Below, piece by piece: positions 17,279-25,802 of a stretch of DNA of 64,000 bases; position 1 is the stretch's first letter, and every line of letters starts with the position of its first letter. The position numbers and the translations under genes were made by a program. This stretch comes from CAXMST01 sp963790085 (GTDB lineage: Bacteria; Actinomycetota; Thermoleophilia; Solirubrobacterales; 70-9). Where the stretch lies: assembly GCA_963790085.1 (NCBI GenBank), contig CAWBNH010000013.1:558001-622000 (forward strand), in the 5' to 3' direction. The notes under the pieces were generated by a model. That model searched no databases, was not told the origin of the DNA, and saw only the letters and a list, made by a program, of their open reading frames with translations.

Positions 17279-17977
17279 ATGGAACTGGCAGGCAAGAGGT
17301 TTCTCGTCGTAGGTGCTTCGGGCGAGCTCGGTGGACGCCTGGCCCGAGCGCTCGCCGACCGGGGTTGCCGGGTGGTGGTCGCCGGCCGTGACGAGGCGCG
17401 CACACAGCGGATCGCGGCCGAGCTCGGGGCGCCGTCGGTTGCGCTCGACCTGCTCGACCCTGTCTCGCTCGATGCTGCCGTGGCAGCGGCTGCGGAGCCC
17501 TACGACGGCCTCGACGGCCTGCTCGTCGCCACCGGTGCGGTCGCCTTCGGCCGTTCCGGTGAGCTCGAGCCCGCCGTCGAGGCGGAGCTGATGCGCGTCA
17601 ACGCCGAGGGCCCGATCTCGCTGATCGGCACCGCTCTGCCGCATCTCGAGGCGGGCGGGGCCGTCGTCGCGTTGAGCGCCGTCGTCGCCGAGTACCCGAC
17701 GGCTGGGATGGCTGCCTACTCGGCCTCCAAGGCGGCCCTCTCCGCCTATCTGAGCGCGCTTCGCCGTGAGCGCCGGCGCGATCTCGAGGTCGTTCTCGAC
17801 GTTCGCCCCGGACACATGGAGACCGGCTTCGCCGGGCGGGCTCTGGCCGGTGAGCCGCCGCCGCTTCCCGATCCGGAGGACGTCGAGGCGTTCGTCACCA
17901 GCGTCGTCGACGCGATCGTGGCCGGACGGCGGGAGCTCCGCTACGACCTCCGTGAGCGCAAGCTGATCGCGGCGTAG
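17279..17977 (+). CDS. Short-chain dehydrogenase/reductase (SDR)
   Basis: A 232-residue classical SDR. The Rossmann motif is GASGELGG near the N-terminus, followed by VVVAGRDEAR, where the Arg suggests NADP(H) preference. The structural motif is VATGAVAF, and the catalytic set is Ser133, Tyr147 and Lys151 (YSASK). The conserved VLDVRPGHMETGF loop follows. The alcohol or carbonyl substrate cannot be deduced. ATG 17279 begins the first beta strand. A small membrane-protein gene starts two bases after the stop, so the two are co-transcribed. Confidence 0.9.
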   Translation: MELAGKRFLVVGASGELGGRLARALADRGCRVVVAGRDEARTQRIAAELGAPSVALDLLDPVSLDAAVAAAAEPYDGLDGLLVATGAVAFGRSGELEPAVEAELMRVNAEGPISLIGTALPHLEAGGAVVALSAVVAEYPTAGMAAYSASKAALSAYLSALRRERRRDLEVVLDVRPGHMETGFAGRALAGEPPPLPDPEDVEAFVTSVVDAIVAGRRELRYDLRERKLIAA

Positions 17978-17979
17978 GG

Positions 17980-18408
17980 TTGACCGCCCTCCTGCTCGCC
18001 AACGCCGCGGCGACGCTGTTCATGGTCGGCGTGACCTGGTTCGTCCAGGTCGTCCACTACCCGCTGTTCGCCGCCGTCGGAGCGGGCGAGTTCCGTCGCT
18101 ATCACCTCGAGCACACGCGGCGCACGACCTCGGTGGTGGTCGTGCCGATGCTGGTCGAGCTCTGCACCTCCTTCGCCCTCGTCGCCGAGCCACCGGCCGG
18201 CAAGAGCGGGCTCGCGATCGTCGGCGCGCTGCTCGCGGCGCTGACCTGGGCCCTGACCTTCGGCGGGGCGGTTCCGGCGCACCGCAGGCTTGGGGATGCC
18301 GACTCGATGGCGCCGCTGCCGCGGCTGATCAGGGTGAGCCTGCTTCGCACCCTGGTCTGGACCGCCCATGGGGTCGTTGTGATCGCCCTGCTCGCGGCCG
18401 AGATCTGA
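17980..18408 (+). CDS. Small four-helix membrane protein, unknown function
   Basis: A 142-residue membrane protein beginning with TTG (17980), two bases after the SDR stop. Four hydrophobic segments are visible: about 2-22, 43-65, 73-92 and 120-140. It has conserved-looking motifs FVQVVHYPLF and EFRRYHLEHTRR in the first loop and LRTLVWTAHGVVV in the last helix, resembling the DUF1772/anthrone-oxygenase-like membrane group, but I cannot confirm it. It is probably functionally tied to the SDR because of the tight spacing. Confidence 0.72.
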   Translation: MTALLLANAAATLFMVGVTWFVQVVHYPLFAAVGAGEFRRYHLEHTRRTTSVVVVPMLVELCTSFALVAEPPAGKSGLAIVGALLAALTWALTFGGAVPAHRRLGDADSMAPLPRLIRVSLLRTLVWTAHGVVVIALLAAEI

Positions 18409-18453
18409 GCCGGCGGCGCCCGGTCCGGGCGGACGCGCGGTTTCGCGTCGCGC

Positions 18454-20802
18454 TCAGGCCGCCGAGGCGCCGAGCACGTCGTCGAGCGCGTCGAGGAGGA
18501 TCTCGACGTGCTCGGATCCGAATACGAGCGGCGGTCGGATCTTGAGCACGTTCTGGTCCGGGCCGGTGCTCCCGACCAGGACCCCGCGCTCGCGCAGCCC
18601 GTTCTTGACGCGATCGGCGAGGGCGGGGTCGGGGCGGGGGGCTTCGGGGTCGGCGATCAGCTCGACGCCGGCGAGCAGGCCGCTGGCCCGCACCGCCCCG
18701 ATCGTCGGGTGGCGCTCGGCGAGCCGCTCGAGGCCGGCGCGCAGCTCGGAGCCGACCCGGCCGGCGCGGGCGATCAGCTGCTCGTCGTCGATCACGTCGA
18801 GCACGGTGAGCGCCGCGACCGCGCCGGGCGGATTGCCGCCGAAGGTGCTGAAGAACTCGCCCCCGGCCGCGAAGCGGTCGACGATCTCGCCCCGCGTGAT
18901 CAGCGCGGCGACCGGGTAGCCGTTGCCCATCGGCTTGCCCATGGTGACGATGTCGGGCACGACGCCCGTCGCTGCGAACGACCACAGGTGCGCGCCGCTG
19001 CGACCGTGTCCGGCCTGGACCTCGTCGGCCACGTAGAGGCCGCCGGCCTCGTCGGTCTGCCGGACGATCTCGTTCAGGTAGGAGGGTGCCGGTGGGTAGA
19101 TCCCGTCGCTGGTGAAGGCTCCGTCGACCAGGGTCATCGCCGGACCGACGCCGCGGTCGGCAAGCCGCCCGATCGCGGCCTCGAACCCGGCTGCCGGATC
19201 GGCGTCGCCCGGTCGCGGCGGCGGAAACGTCTCGACGTGGTCCGGCCGCGGTCCGCTGGCAACCTCGGGCGAGAGGTCGGTGATCGCGGCGCTGACCCCG
19301 TGGTAGGCGTACTCGGACGAGAGGCCTCCGCGGTTGCCGGTGAACGACCGGGCCAGGCGCCAGGCGAGGTCGTTGGCCTCGCTGCCGGAGTTGACCATCA
19401 TCACCGTGTCGAGCCCGGAGCCCTCGGGCATCGAGGCGACCAGTCGCTCGGCCAGCTCGATCACCGCCTCGTGCAGGTAGCGCATGTTCGTGTTCAACTC
19501 GCGCGCCTGCCGCGCGAGTGCCTCGACGACCCGCGGGTGCGAGTGCCCGACGACGGGGACGTTGTTGTAGCAGTCGAGGTAGCGCCGTCCCTCGGCATCC
19601 GCCATCCACACGCCCTCGGCGGCGACCAGATGAAGCGGCCGCTCGTAGCTGGGCGCCATCAGGGCCGATCCCAGCGAGCGCCGGCGACGCTCGAGCAGGT
19701 CTGCGACCGGGACCGGCTGCGAGAACGAGCGCCGGCCGAAGCGCCGTGCGGCCTCGTCCGGCCCAAGCTCGTCGTAGGTCTCGAGCAGCGGCCACGCCTC
19801 CTCGTCGAAGCCGGCGATATAGGCATTGTCGGGGTGGCGTGCGACCCGGACGGCCGAGATCGATGCCGCCGCCGCGGCCCTGGCGGCGAGCAGGTCGGCG
19901 AGCAGCGAGAGCTCGACCCCCTCGAGCGGCGTGACCTCGCGGTATCCGTCGAGCAGCGCTGCCGCCGCCCGGTACAGATCCTCGCCCCGCCGTCCCCAGA
20001 CGAGTGAGGCCCAGGCGGAGGAGATGTCGCAGGCGAGGGCTGTGTGGCTCATGTCACCGAAGTCGAGGATCCCGGTCACCCGGCGGTCGTCGTCGAGGGT
20101 CGCGTTGTCGAGGCTCAGGTCGCCGTGGATCACCTGCGAGCGCAGCAGCGGCCAGCGCGGCACGACGTGCTCCTCGAAGCGATCGAGGACCCGCCCGACG
20201 AGCGCCCTGCGCCGCCGGTCGGGGATCTGCTCGGCGAGCGGCCGCAGCAGCGGCGCGTGCTGGACGTCCCAGAGCAGCACGCGCCCGGCCGCCGGGTGGA
20301 AGAAGCTGCGCAGCGCTCGCCCGAGCCGCGCGACAACCCGCCCGAAGTCCCAGAGCGCGTCGTGATCGAGCTGCGAGGCGTCGGCCGACGCCTCGCCCGG
20401 CATGAACTCGTACATCCGCACGTGATGCACGGCACCCGCGGCCCCCTCGGCGGCCGCGAGGTAGGCCCCGGCGCCGGGCGCCGGGGCCCGGTCGCCGTCC
20501 GCGACCGGGATCGGCAGCGCGATCGGCAACCCTGGATCGGCCCGCTTGGCGTGCAGTGCGGCGGCGATCTCCATCTCGACCACCGCCGCGCGCTCGGCGG
20601 CGCTCGAGATCTTGAGCACGGCGCGTTCGCCGGCGCCGCCTTCGATCAGGAAGTTCTGGTCGCGTTCGCTGGCGAGGCCCGAGGCGCGGCCGCTGAGGCC
20701 GAAGGCGCGCGCGGCGATCTCCGCGGCTTCGTCGGTGGAGAGCCCCGGCGGTTCGGCGCCGAGCACATCGGTCGCGTCGATCCCGGTTGCGCCCTCAGCC
20801 AT
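18454..20802 (-). CDS. Fused APH-like kinase and class III aminotransferase/phospho-lyase
   Basis: A 782-residue two-domain enzyme. The N-terminal half (about 20-345) is an aminoglycoside-phosphotransferase-type kinase: VIHGDLSLDN with Asp228 and Asn233, and ILDFGD with Asp247. The C-terminal half (about 370-780) is a class III PLP enzyme: NSGSEAND (471-478), DEVQAG (593-598), and the PLP lysine K623 in TMGKPMGNGY. The same pair exists in eukaryotes as separate hydroxylysine kinase and AGXT2L phospho-lyase, and fused homologues are known in bacteria. The likely reaction is phosphorylation of an amino alcohol or hydroxy-amino acid, then PLP elimination of phosphate; ethanolamine or hydroxylysine are candidates. 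Confidence 0.88.
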   Translation of the reverse strand: MAEGATGIDATDVLGAEPPGLSTDEAAEIAARAFGLSGRASGLASERDQNFLIEGGAGERAVLKISSAAERAAVVEMEIAAALHAKRADPGLPIALPIPVADGDRAPAPGAGAYLAAAEGAAGAVHHVRMYEFMPGEASADASQLDHDALWDFGRVVARLGRALRSFFHPAAGRVLLWDVQHAPLLRPLAEQIPDRRRRALVGRVLDRFEEHVVPRWPLLRSQVIHGDLSLDNATLDDDRRVTGILDFGDMSHTALACDISSAWASLVWGRRGEDLYRAAAALLDGYREVTPLEGVELSLLADLLAARAAAAASISAVRVARHPDNAYIAGFDEEAWPLLETYDELGPDEAARRFGRRSFSQPVPVADLLERRRRSLGSALMAPSYERPLHLVAAEGVWMADAEGRRYLDCYNNVPVVGHSHPRVVEALARQARELNTNMRYLHEAVIELAERLVASMPEGSGLDTVMMVNSGSEANDLAWRLARSFTGNRGGLSSEYAYHGVSAAITDLSPEVASGPRPDHVETFPPPRPGDADPAAGFEAAIGRLADRGVGPAMTLVDGAFTSDGIYPPAPSYLNEIVRQTDEAGGLYVADEVQAGHGRSGAHLWSFAATGVVPDIVTMGKPMGNGYPVAALITRGEIVDRFAAGGEFFSTFGGNPPGAVAALTVLDVIDDEQLIARAGRVGSELRAGLERLAERHPTIGAVRASGLLAGVELIADPEAPRPDPALADRVKNGLRERGVLVGSTGPDQNVLKIRPPLVFGSEHVEILLDALDDVLGASAA

Positions 20803-20844
20803 CGCGATCCGATACTAGGACAGAAGCGAGAGTTCGCCGGTCCC

Positions 20845-21315
20845 TCAGCCAAGCCACTCGTAGATCGCCTGCACCGCCGCCCTGGTGCCCATCATCGCGA
20901 TGATCAGGGCGAAAATCTCGACGAAGTGGCCGAGCTCGACGTGATCGCCGAACACGACGTTGACCGCCTCGAGGATCAAGAGCTTTCCGAAGAACAGGAT
21001 CGAGAAGATCGACAGCGCGCCGAGCACCGCGTAGAGCCACCCATCCCGGGCCTTGAAGTAGGCGGCCGTTCGGTGCTCGAGCCCGATCAGGGAATCGAGC
21101 ATCAGCTTCAGGAGGACCGCGGTCAGGATCGAGATCCAGAACGAGTCGATCACGATCTCGTCGACGAACTCGACGAACAGGTTGAGGACGACGATGTAGA
21201 CGAGAACGTCGGTCATCCACGACATGAATCGCTGCTGGTCGCGGGTCATGGTGAGGGCCGCGGTGCTTTCCGACGCCTCGGTCGCGGCAGCTGCTCGGGG
21301 GGGCTCGGGATCCAC
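20845..21315 (-). CDS. Membrane protein of unknown function
   Basis: A 156-residue protein with a short cytoplasmic N-terminus and four likely helices: MTDVLVYIVVLNLFVEFV, SFWISILTAVLLKLML, WLYAVLGALSIFSILFFG and FVEIFALIIAMMGT. Acidic residues lie in the first helix (E and D in FVEFVDEIVID). No known family is recognised. It starts at GTG 21315 and diverges from the wax-ester synthase with about 50 bases between, so the two share a promoter region. Confidence 0.7.
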   Translation of the reverse strand: MDPEPPRAAAATEASESTAALTMTRDQQRFMSWMTDVLVYIVVLNLFVEFVDEIVIDSFWISILTAVLLKLMLDSLIGLEHRTAAYFKARDGWLYAVLGALSIFSILFFGKLLILEAVNVVFGDHVELGHFVEIFALIIAMMGTRAAVQAIYEWLG

Positions 21316-21365
21316 GAGCGCACGAGTCTATTCGGGCCCCTACGATCTCAGCGGGAGAGCAACTC

Positions 21366-22769
21366 GTGACCGATCACCTGACCCCCCTGGACGCATCCTT
21401 CCTCGAGCTCGAGGAGGGCGACCTGTCCTCGCACATGCACGTCGGCTGGGCGATGGAGTTCGCGCCGCTTCCGGGCGGCGGGGTTCCCGGCCTCGCGCAG
21501 GTCCGCGAGCTGCTCGAGGCGCGGCTGTCGCTGTTGCCGCGCTTTCGCCGCCGGCTCTCGGAGCCGCAGACCGGCGGGCTCAGCTGGCCGACCTGGATCG
21601 ACGAGGAAGCGTTCGACATCGCCACCCACGTCCGCCACGCGACCCTGCCCGCACCGGGCGGCCCCGAGGAGCTGCTCGACTGGCTCGGGGACTTCTACTC
21701 GCACCGGCTCGACCGCGCCCACCCGCTGTGGGAGATGACCCTGATCGACGGACTGGCGGATGGCCGCTGGGCGATCGCGGCGAAGGTGCACCACTGCCTG
21801 GTCGACGGCGTCAGCGGCGCCTCGGTCACGGGCCTGATCCTCGACAGCGAGCCCGAGCCACCCGAGGGCGAGGGTGGCCTGCTCGCCGCCTTCGAGCCGC
21901 CGCCCGACAACGAGGGCGGGATCCACGGGCCGCTTTCGCTGATCTCGGAGGGTGCCCGCGCCGGCCTCGACCTGGCACTGCACCCCCGCAAGCTCGGCGG
22001 GATGCTGTCGCGCTCCCGCGGGGTGGCCGAGCTGCTGGTCCGCGACGAGCTCAGGGGTGCACCGCAGAGCAGCCTCAACGTCGAGATCGGCGCGACCCGG
22101 CGGCTGGCCCAGGTGGCCGTTCCGCTGGAGGACCTGAAGCTGATCAAGCGGGAGCTGGGCGGCACCGTCAACGACGTCGTCCTCGCGGCCTCGGCGGGCG
22201 GTCTGCGGCAGCTGCTCGCCGAGCGCGGCGAGGAGCCCGACCCGCGCGGGCTGCGGGCGATGGTCCCGGTCAGCCTGCGGCAGGCGACCGAGACGATGCA
22301 GCTCGGCAACCGGGTCAGCTCGCTGTTCGTCGAGCTCCCCGTCGCCGAGCCCGACGCGCTGGAGCGCTACCGGAAGACGATCGATGCGGCCGAGGCGCTG
22401 AAGCGGGGGACGCAGGCCGCCGGCGCCGACGCGCTCGTCGATCTCGCCGGGCTCGCGCCGCCGGTTCTGCACGCCGCGGTGGCGCGTCTCGCCTATACGC
22501 CGCGCCTGTTCAACGTGACGATCACCAACGTCCCGGGCCCGCAGACGACGCTCTACGGGCTCGGTGCGCCGTTGCAGCAGATCTTCCCGCTGGTGCCGAT
22601 CTTCGCCTACCACGCGCTCGGGATCGCGGTCGCCAGCTACGACGGCGAGGTGGTCTTCGGCCTCGCGGCTGATCGGGCCGGGGTCCCCGATCTCGGCGTC
22701 CTGGCGTCTGGGATCGAACAGTCGCTGGCCGAGCTGCTCGCGCTGGCGGAGAGCGGGCGGGGCCGATGA
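21366..22769 (+). CDS. Wax ester synthase / diacylglycerol O-acyltransferase (WS/DGAT)
   Basis: A 467-residue acyltransferase. The active-site motif HHCLVDG is at 142-148 (HHxxxDG). The N-terminal PLDASFLELE block and the C-terminal ITNVPGPQTTLYGLGA block are the other two family signatures. The enzyme joins acyl-CoA to fatty alcohols or diacylglycerol, making wax esters or triacylglycerol storage lipid, commonly in actinobacteria. It starts at GTG 21366. The heliorhodopsin gene begins 25 bases after its stop on the same strand, which hints at one transcript. Confidence 0.93.
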   Translation: MTDHLTPLDASFLELEEGDLSSHMHVGWAMEFAPLPGGGVPGLAQVRELLEARLSLLPRFRRRLSEPQTGGLSWPTWIDEEAFDIATHVRHATLPAPGGPEELLDWLGDFYSHRLDRAHPLWEMTLIDGLADGRWAIAAKVHHCLVDGVSGASVTGLILDSEPEPPEGEGGLLAAFEPPPDNEGGIHGPLSLISEGARAGLDLALHPRKLGGMLSRSRGVAELLVRDELRGAPQSSLNVEIGATRRLAQVAVPLEDLKLIKRELGGTVNDVVLAASAGGLRQLLAERGEEPDPRGLRAMVPVSLRQATETMQLGNRVSSLFVELPVAEPDALERYRKTIDAAEALKRGTQAAGADALVDLAGLAPPVLHAAVARLAYTPRLFNVTITNVPGPQTTLYGLGAPLQQIFPLVPIFAYHALGIAVASYDGEVVFGLAADRAGVPDLGVLASGIEQSLAELLALAESGRGR

Positions 22770-22794
22770 GATCAACGGGTCGAGCCGGCCAACG

Positions 22795-23574
22795 ATGACG
22801 GGCGTCGCCTCGATTCCAGCGGAGGAGTCGGCGCGGCTGCGCCGCTGGAACCTGATCGTCGGCCTGCTTCACGCCGCGCAGGCGACGCTGTTGCTGCTGA
22901 TCGCCAGCGATGCGTCGCTGCCGGTCTACGCGAGCTGGATCGACGGGCCGCCCGCGGCGGCCGAGCTGATCCGCGGCGAGCCGCTGTTCGATCTGCCTTT
23001 CGCGCCGGCCGTCGCCGCCTTTCTCTACCTGGCCGCGATCGACCACCTCGCCGTCGCCAGCGCACCGTTCCGGCCCTGGTACGAGCGCAATCTGGCCCGG
23101 TCGATCAACTACGCGCGCTGGTGGGAGTACTCGATCAGCGCCTCGCTGATGGTCGTCCTGATCGCGATGCTCGCCGGGATTTGGGAGTTGACCGCGCTCC
23201 TGCCGATCTTCGTCGTCAACGCCGCGATGATCCTCTTCGGGCTGTTGATGGAGCGGGGCAGCAGGCCGGGGCCCGACGCCGACTGGCTCCCGTTCTGGCT
23301 CGGCTCGCTGGTCGGGCTGGCGCCCTGGGCGGCGATCGGGATCCAGCTCGCGAGGGCGCAGGCCGAGACCGGCAGCGTGCCCGGCTTCGTCTACGGCATC
23401 TTCTTCAGCCTGCTGGTCCTGTTCTCGCTGTTCGCGGTCAACATGTGGCTCCAGTACCGGCAGGTCGGTCGCTGGCGCAGCTACCTGTTCGGCGAGCGCG
23501 CCTACATCCTGCTCAGCCTGACCGCGAAGTCGGCGCTCGCCTGGCAGGTCTACGCCGGCGCGCTCGCGAGCTGA
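22795..23574 (+). CDS. Heliorhodopsin
   Basis: A 259-residue, seven-helix protein matching the heliorhodopsin family. The retinal lysine is K245 in helix 7 (LSLTAKSALAWQVYAG). The counterion Glu111 is in WWEYSISASLM of helix 3. The PWAAIGIQ and FAVNMWLQYRQVGRW segments are family-typical. Heliorhodopsins bind retinal with inverted topology (N-terminus inside) and have no agreed pump activity; signalling or enzyme-regulating roles are proposed. ATG 22795 is in frame with the first helix. No retinal or carotenoid synthesis gene is in the window. It follows the wax-ester synthase and converges on a thioredoxin-fold gene. Confidence 0.93.
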   Translation: MTGVASIPAEESARLRRWNLIVGLLHAAQATLLLLIASDASLPVYASWIDGPPAAAELIRGEPLFDLPFAPAVAAFLYLAAIDHLAVASAPFRPWYERNLARSINYARWWEYSISASLMVVLIAMLAGIWELTALLPIFVVNAAMILFGLLMERGSRPGPDADWLPFWLGSLVGLAPWAAIGIQLARAQAETGSVPGFVYGIFFSLLVLFSLFAVNMWLQYRQVGRWRSYLFGERAYILLSLTAKSALAWQVYAGALAS

Positions 23575-23588
23575 CCCTCGCGGAACGC

Positions 23589-24050
23589 TCAGCCCAGCGC
23601 GGCCCGGAGCCGCTCGAGCTTGCCCTGATCGAACCGACCGCTCTGCTGCCAGACGATCCTGCCGGAGCGCTCGACGAGGACGATCGCGATCGTCTCCGGG
23701 CCGTCGAGACCGAGCGCAGCCAGCACCGGCTCGACGTCCGTGTAGGTGGTCAGCGTTCGCGCCCGCGCATCGGGATCGGGGATCCCGCGCGTCATGCCCC
23801 CGTCGATGAACCACCGTGCCGGCGACCAGGCGCTGGAGATTGTCGGAACCTCGTAGACCCGCAGGCCCGGGATCTGCGTCTCCAGCCTCAACAGCGCCGG
23901 CAGCCACCCGTCGACTGCCTCTTGCTGTTTGCGCTTGAAGGCAACCACCAGGACGTTTCGATCGCCCTCGAGATCGCCGGGCAGCCTGTAGGTGCGCCCG
24001 CTCAGACTTCGCGCCTCGATCTCGGGGAATGACTTGGGGGATTCGTTCAT
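23589..24050 (-). CDS. Thioredoxin-fold protein of unknown function
   Basis: A 153-residue protein whose layout follows peroxiredoxin/thioredoxin-like proteins: FPEIEARSLSGRTYRLPGDL, then the strand VLVVAFKRKQQEAVDGWLPAL, and later TIAIVLVERSGRIVWQQSGRFD. The redox site of true family members (CxxC or a peroxidatic Cys) is replaced by KRKQQE, so no thiol chemistry is expected. It resembles ATP10/AhpC-like non-catalytic members. ATG 24050 follows a GAGG. The protein is cytoplasmic or weakly associated; it converges on the heliorhodopsin gene with 14 bases between. Confidence 0.65.
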   Translation of the reverse strand: MNESPKSFPEIEARSLSGRTYRLPGDLEGDRNVLVVAFKRKQQEAVDGWLPALLRLETQIPGLRVYEVPTISSAWSPARWFIDGGMTRGIPDPDARARTLTTYTDVEPVLAALGLDGPETIAIVLVERSGRIVWQQSGRFDQGKLERLRAALG

Positions 24051-24162
24051 CGCCTCACAGCGCATGATCCGCGCATGTCGTTGGGGCAGGCCGCCGGCAG
24101 GCACGGGTGACCCTAGCGGGGACCACGCTCCGTCCCGGCGATTCCGCAAGACTGAGTGGCTG

Positions 24163-24975
24163 ATGGCAGAGCAGAAGGAGAAGCTCTCCGATCGCGTTGG
24201 CTCGCTCGGGGTCAAGGTGCCGACGCGCGGCAACCGGCGGCTCGAGCGGCTGCTGGAGGCGGTCAACTCCGACCCCGAGATCGCCGCCCGCTGGTACATG
24301 CAGCAGGTCACATCCGAGCGGCTCGGGATGTCGGACCACAGCCGCGTCCACATCCAGATCGTCGCCAACATCGCGCTGCGGATGCTGCGCCTCGCGGTCA
24401 AGGGCGGGATCGAGCCGGCCGTCGTCACCGACCACGGCATGGGCGAGCGCGATGCGGAGGTGGTGGTCATCGCGGGGGCGCTCCTTCACGACACCGGGAT
24501 GGGCATCCATCGCGCCGATCACGAGGCCTACAGCCTGTTCATCGCCGACCGCAAGCTGCGCGAGCTGCTCGCCGGGATCTACGACGAGCCGGAGCTGACC
24601 GTGATCGCCTCCGAGGTGCTGCACTGCATCATCGGCCACCGCCGGCGCGGTGAGCCCTACACGCTGGAGGCGGGGGTGGTGCGGGTCGCGGATGCGCTCG
24701 ACATGGCCGAGGGCCGCTCGCGGCTCCCGGTCGAGCGGGGCGAGGTCGGGATCCACTCGATCTCGGCGGCCGCGATCGATCAGGTCACGATCGAGAAGGG
24801 CTCAGATCGGCCGATCCGCGTCGAGATCGAGATGAACAACTCGGCCGGCATCTTCCAGGTCGACGATCTGCTCGCGACCAAGATCCGCGGGACGCCGCTC
24901 GAGGGCCACGTCGAGGTGATCGCGGCGGTCACCGGCGAGACCGAGAAGCGCCTGCTCGGCGAGTTCCGGATCTAG
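24163..24975 (+). CDS. HD-domain phosphohydrolase-like protein
   Basis: A 270-residue protein. Its HD-type metal motif is LLHDTGMGIHRADH (His109-Asp110), with an upstream His63 in DHSRVHIQIV and a downstream Asp in RVADALDMAEGR. This set fits the HD superfamily of nucleotide or cyclic-nucleotide phosphohydrolases. The C-terminal part (about 185-270) is extra and predicted beta-rich; no known partner domain is recognised. A degradative role for a signalling nucleotide would be reasonable, but the substrate is unknown. It starts at ATG 24163 with MAEQKEKLSD. Confidence 0.8.
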   Translation: MAEQKEKLSDRVGSLGVKVPTRGNRRLERLLEAVNSDPEIAARWYMQQVTSERLGMSDHSRVHIQIVANIALRMLRLAVKGGIEPAVVTDHGMGERDAEVVVIAGALLHDTGMGIHRADHEAYSLFIADRKLRELLAGIYDEPELTVIASEVLHCIIGHRRRGEPYTLEAGVVRVADALDMAEGRSRLPVERGEVGIHSISAAAIDQVTIEKGSDRPIRVEIEMNNSAGIFQVDDLLATKIRGTPLEGHVEVIAAVTGETEKRLLGEFRI

Positions 24976-24977
24976 GG

Positions 24978-25771
24978 CTAGGCGCCGGCGCCGGCGCCGC
25001 CGCGCCCCTCACCGGCGGCGAAGCGGCCGGCGCCGCGGATCGCCACATCGACGACTGCGCGGCCCACCTCGGCCTCGTAGGCGAGTCCGGCCTCGAGCTC
25101 CATCGCCGAGCCGACGATCGCAGCGCGACGGTCCGAGAGCATCGTCTCCTGCGGGAACGAAGCGATCCCCTCGGCCAGTTCGAGCGCCCGGTCGAGATGG
25201 CGGCCCGGCGCCACGACCTCGTTGACCAGCCCCCACTCGCAGGCCTCTGCGACCTCGATGATCCTGCCGCTGAGGATCAGATCGAGCGCGCGGCCGAGGC
25301 CGATGACCCGCGGCAGACGCTGGGTGCCGCCGTCGACGAGCGGCACGCCCCAGCGCCGCTCGGGGTACCCGAGCCTCGCGGTCTCGGTCGCCACCCGCAG
25401 ATCGCACCAGAGGGCGAGCTCGAGTCCACCCGCCAGGCAGTAGCCGCTGATCGCCGCGATCGTAGGCTTGCTCGGCGTCAGGCGGGTGAAGCCCATCGGT
25501 CCCTCGGGCCGGTCCATGTAGGCGCCGACCAGCTCATCGGGGGGCTCTGGCCAACGGCGGCGAGCGCCTTCAGGTCGGCGCCGGCGCAGAAGGCGAGGTC
25601 GCCGGCGCCGGTCAGGACCATCACGCGGGCGGCGTCGTCGCGCTCGAACTCCCGGTAGCCGGCGAGCAGCTCTTCGGCGGTCTCGCGATCGACCGCGTTG
25701 CGCCGCTCGGGCCGCTCGATCGTCAGCACGGCGGCATTGCCGATCCGCTCGTAGCTGGTCCTGTCCGCCAC
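24978..25771 (-). pseudogene. Enoyl-CoA hydratase family gene broken by a frameshift
   Basis: Two overlapping reading frames add up to one crotonase. The upstream frame (start 25771) carries MADRTSYERIGNAAVLTIER and the oxyanion strand GAGDLAFCAGADLKAL. The downstream frame (ending 24978) carries ISGYCLAGGLELALWCDLRV and GYPERRWGVPLVDGG. The switch falls at a run of six G (25539-25544, read as C on the coding strand); seven would restore ...VGQSPPDELVGAYMDRP. So the gene has lost one base at a homopolymer. A sequencing error and a real inactivation cannot be told apart here. If intact it would be about 264 residues. Confidence 0.8.
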
Positions 25772-25802
25772 GGGCGCATCCTAGTCGCAGCGGGCGCGCC
25801 CG

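Noticed and set aside
22795..23574. A light-driven proton pump (type I rhodopsin).
   Set aside because: Helix 3 lacks the DTx/NTx pump motif and the helix 7 pattern is that of heliorhodopsin.
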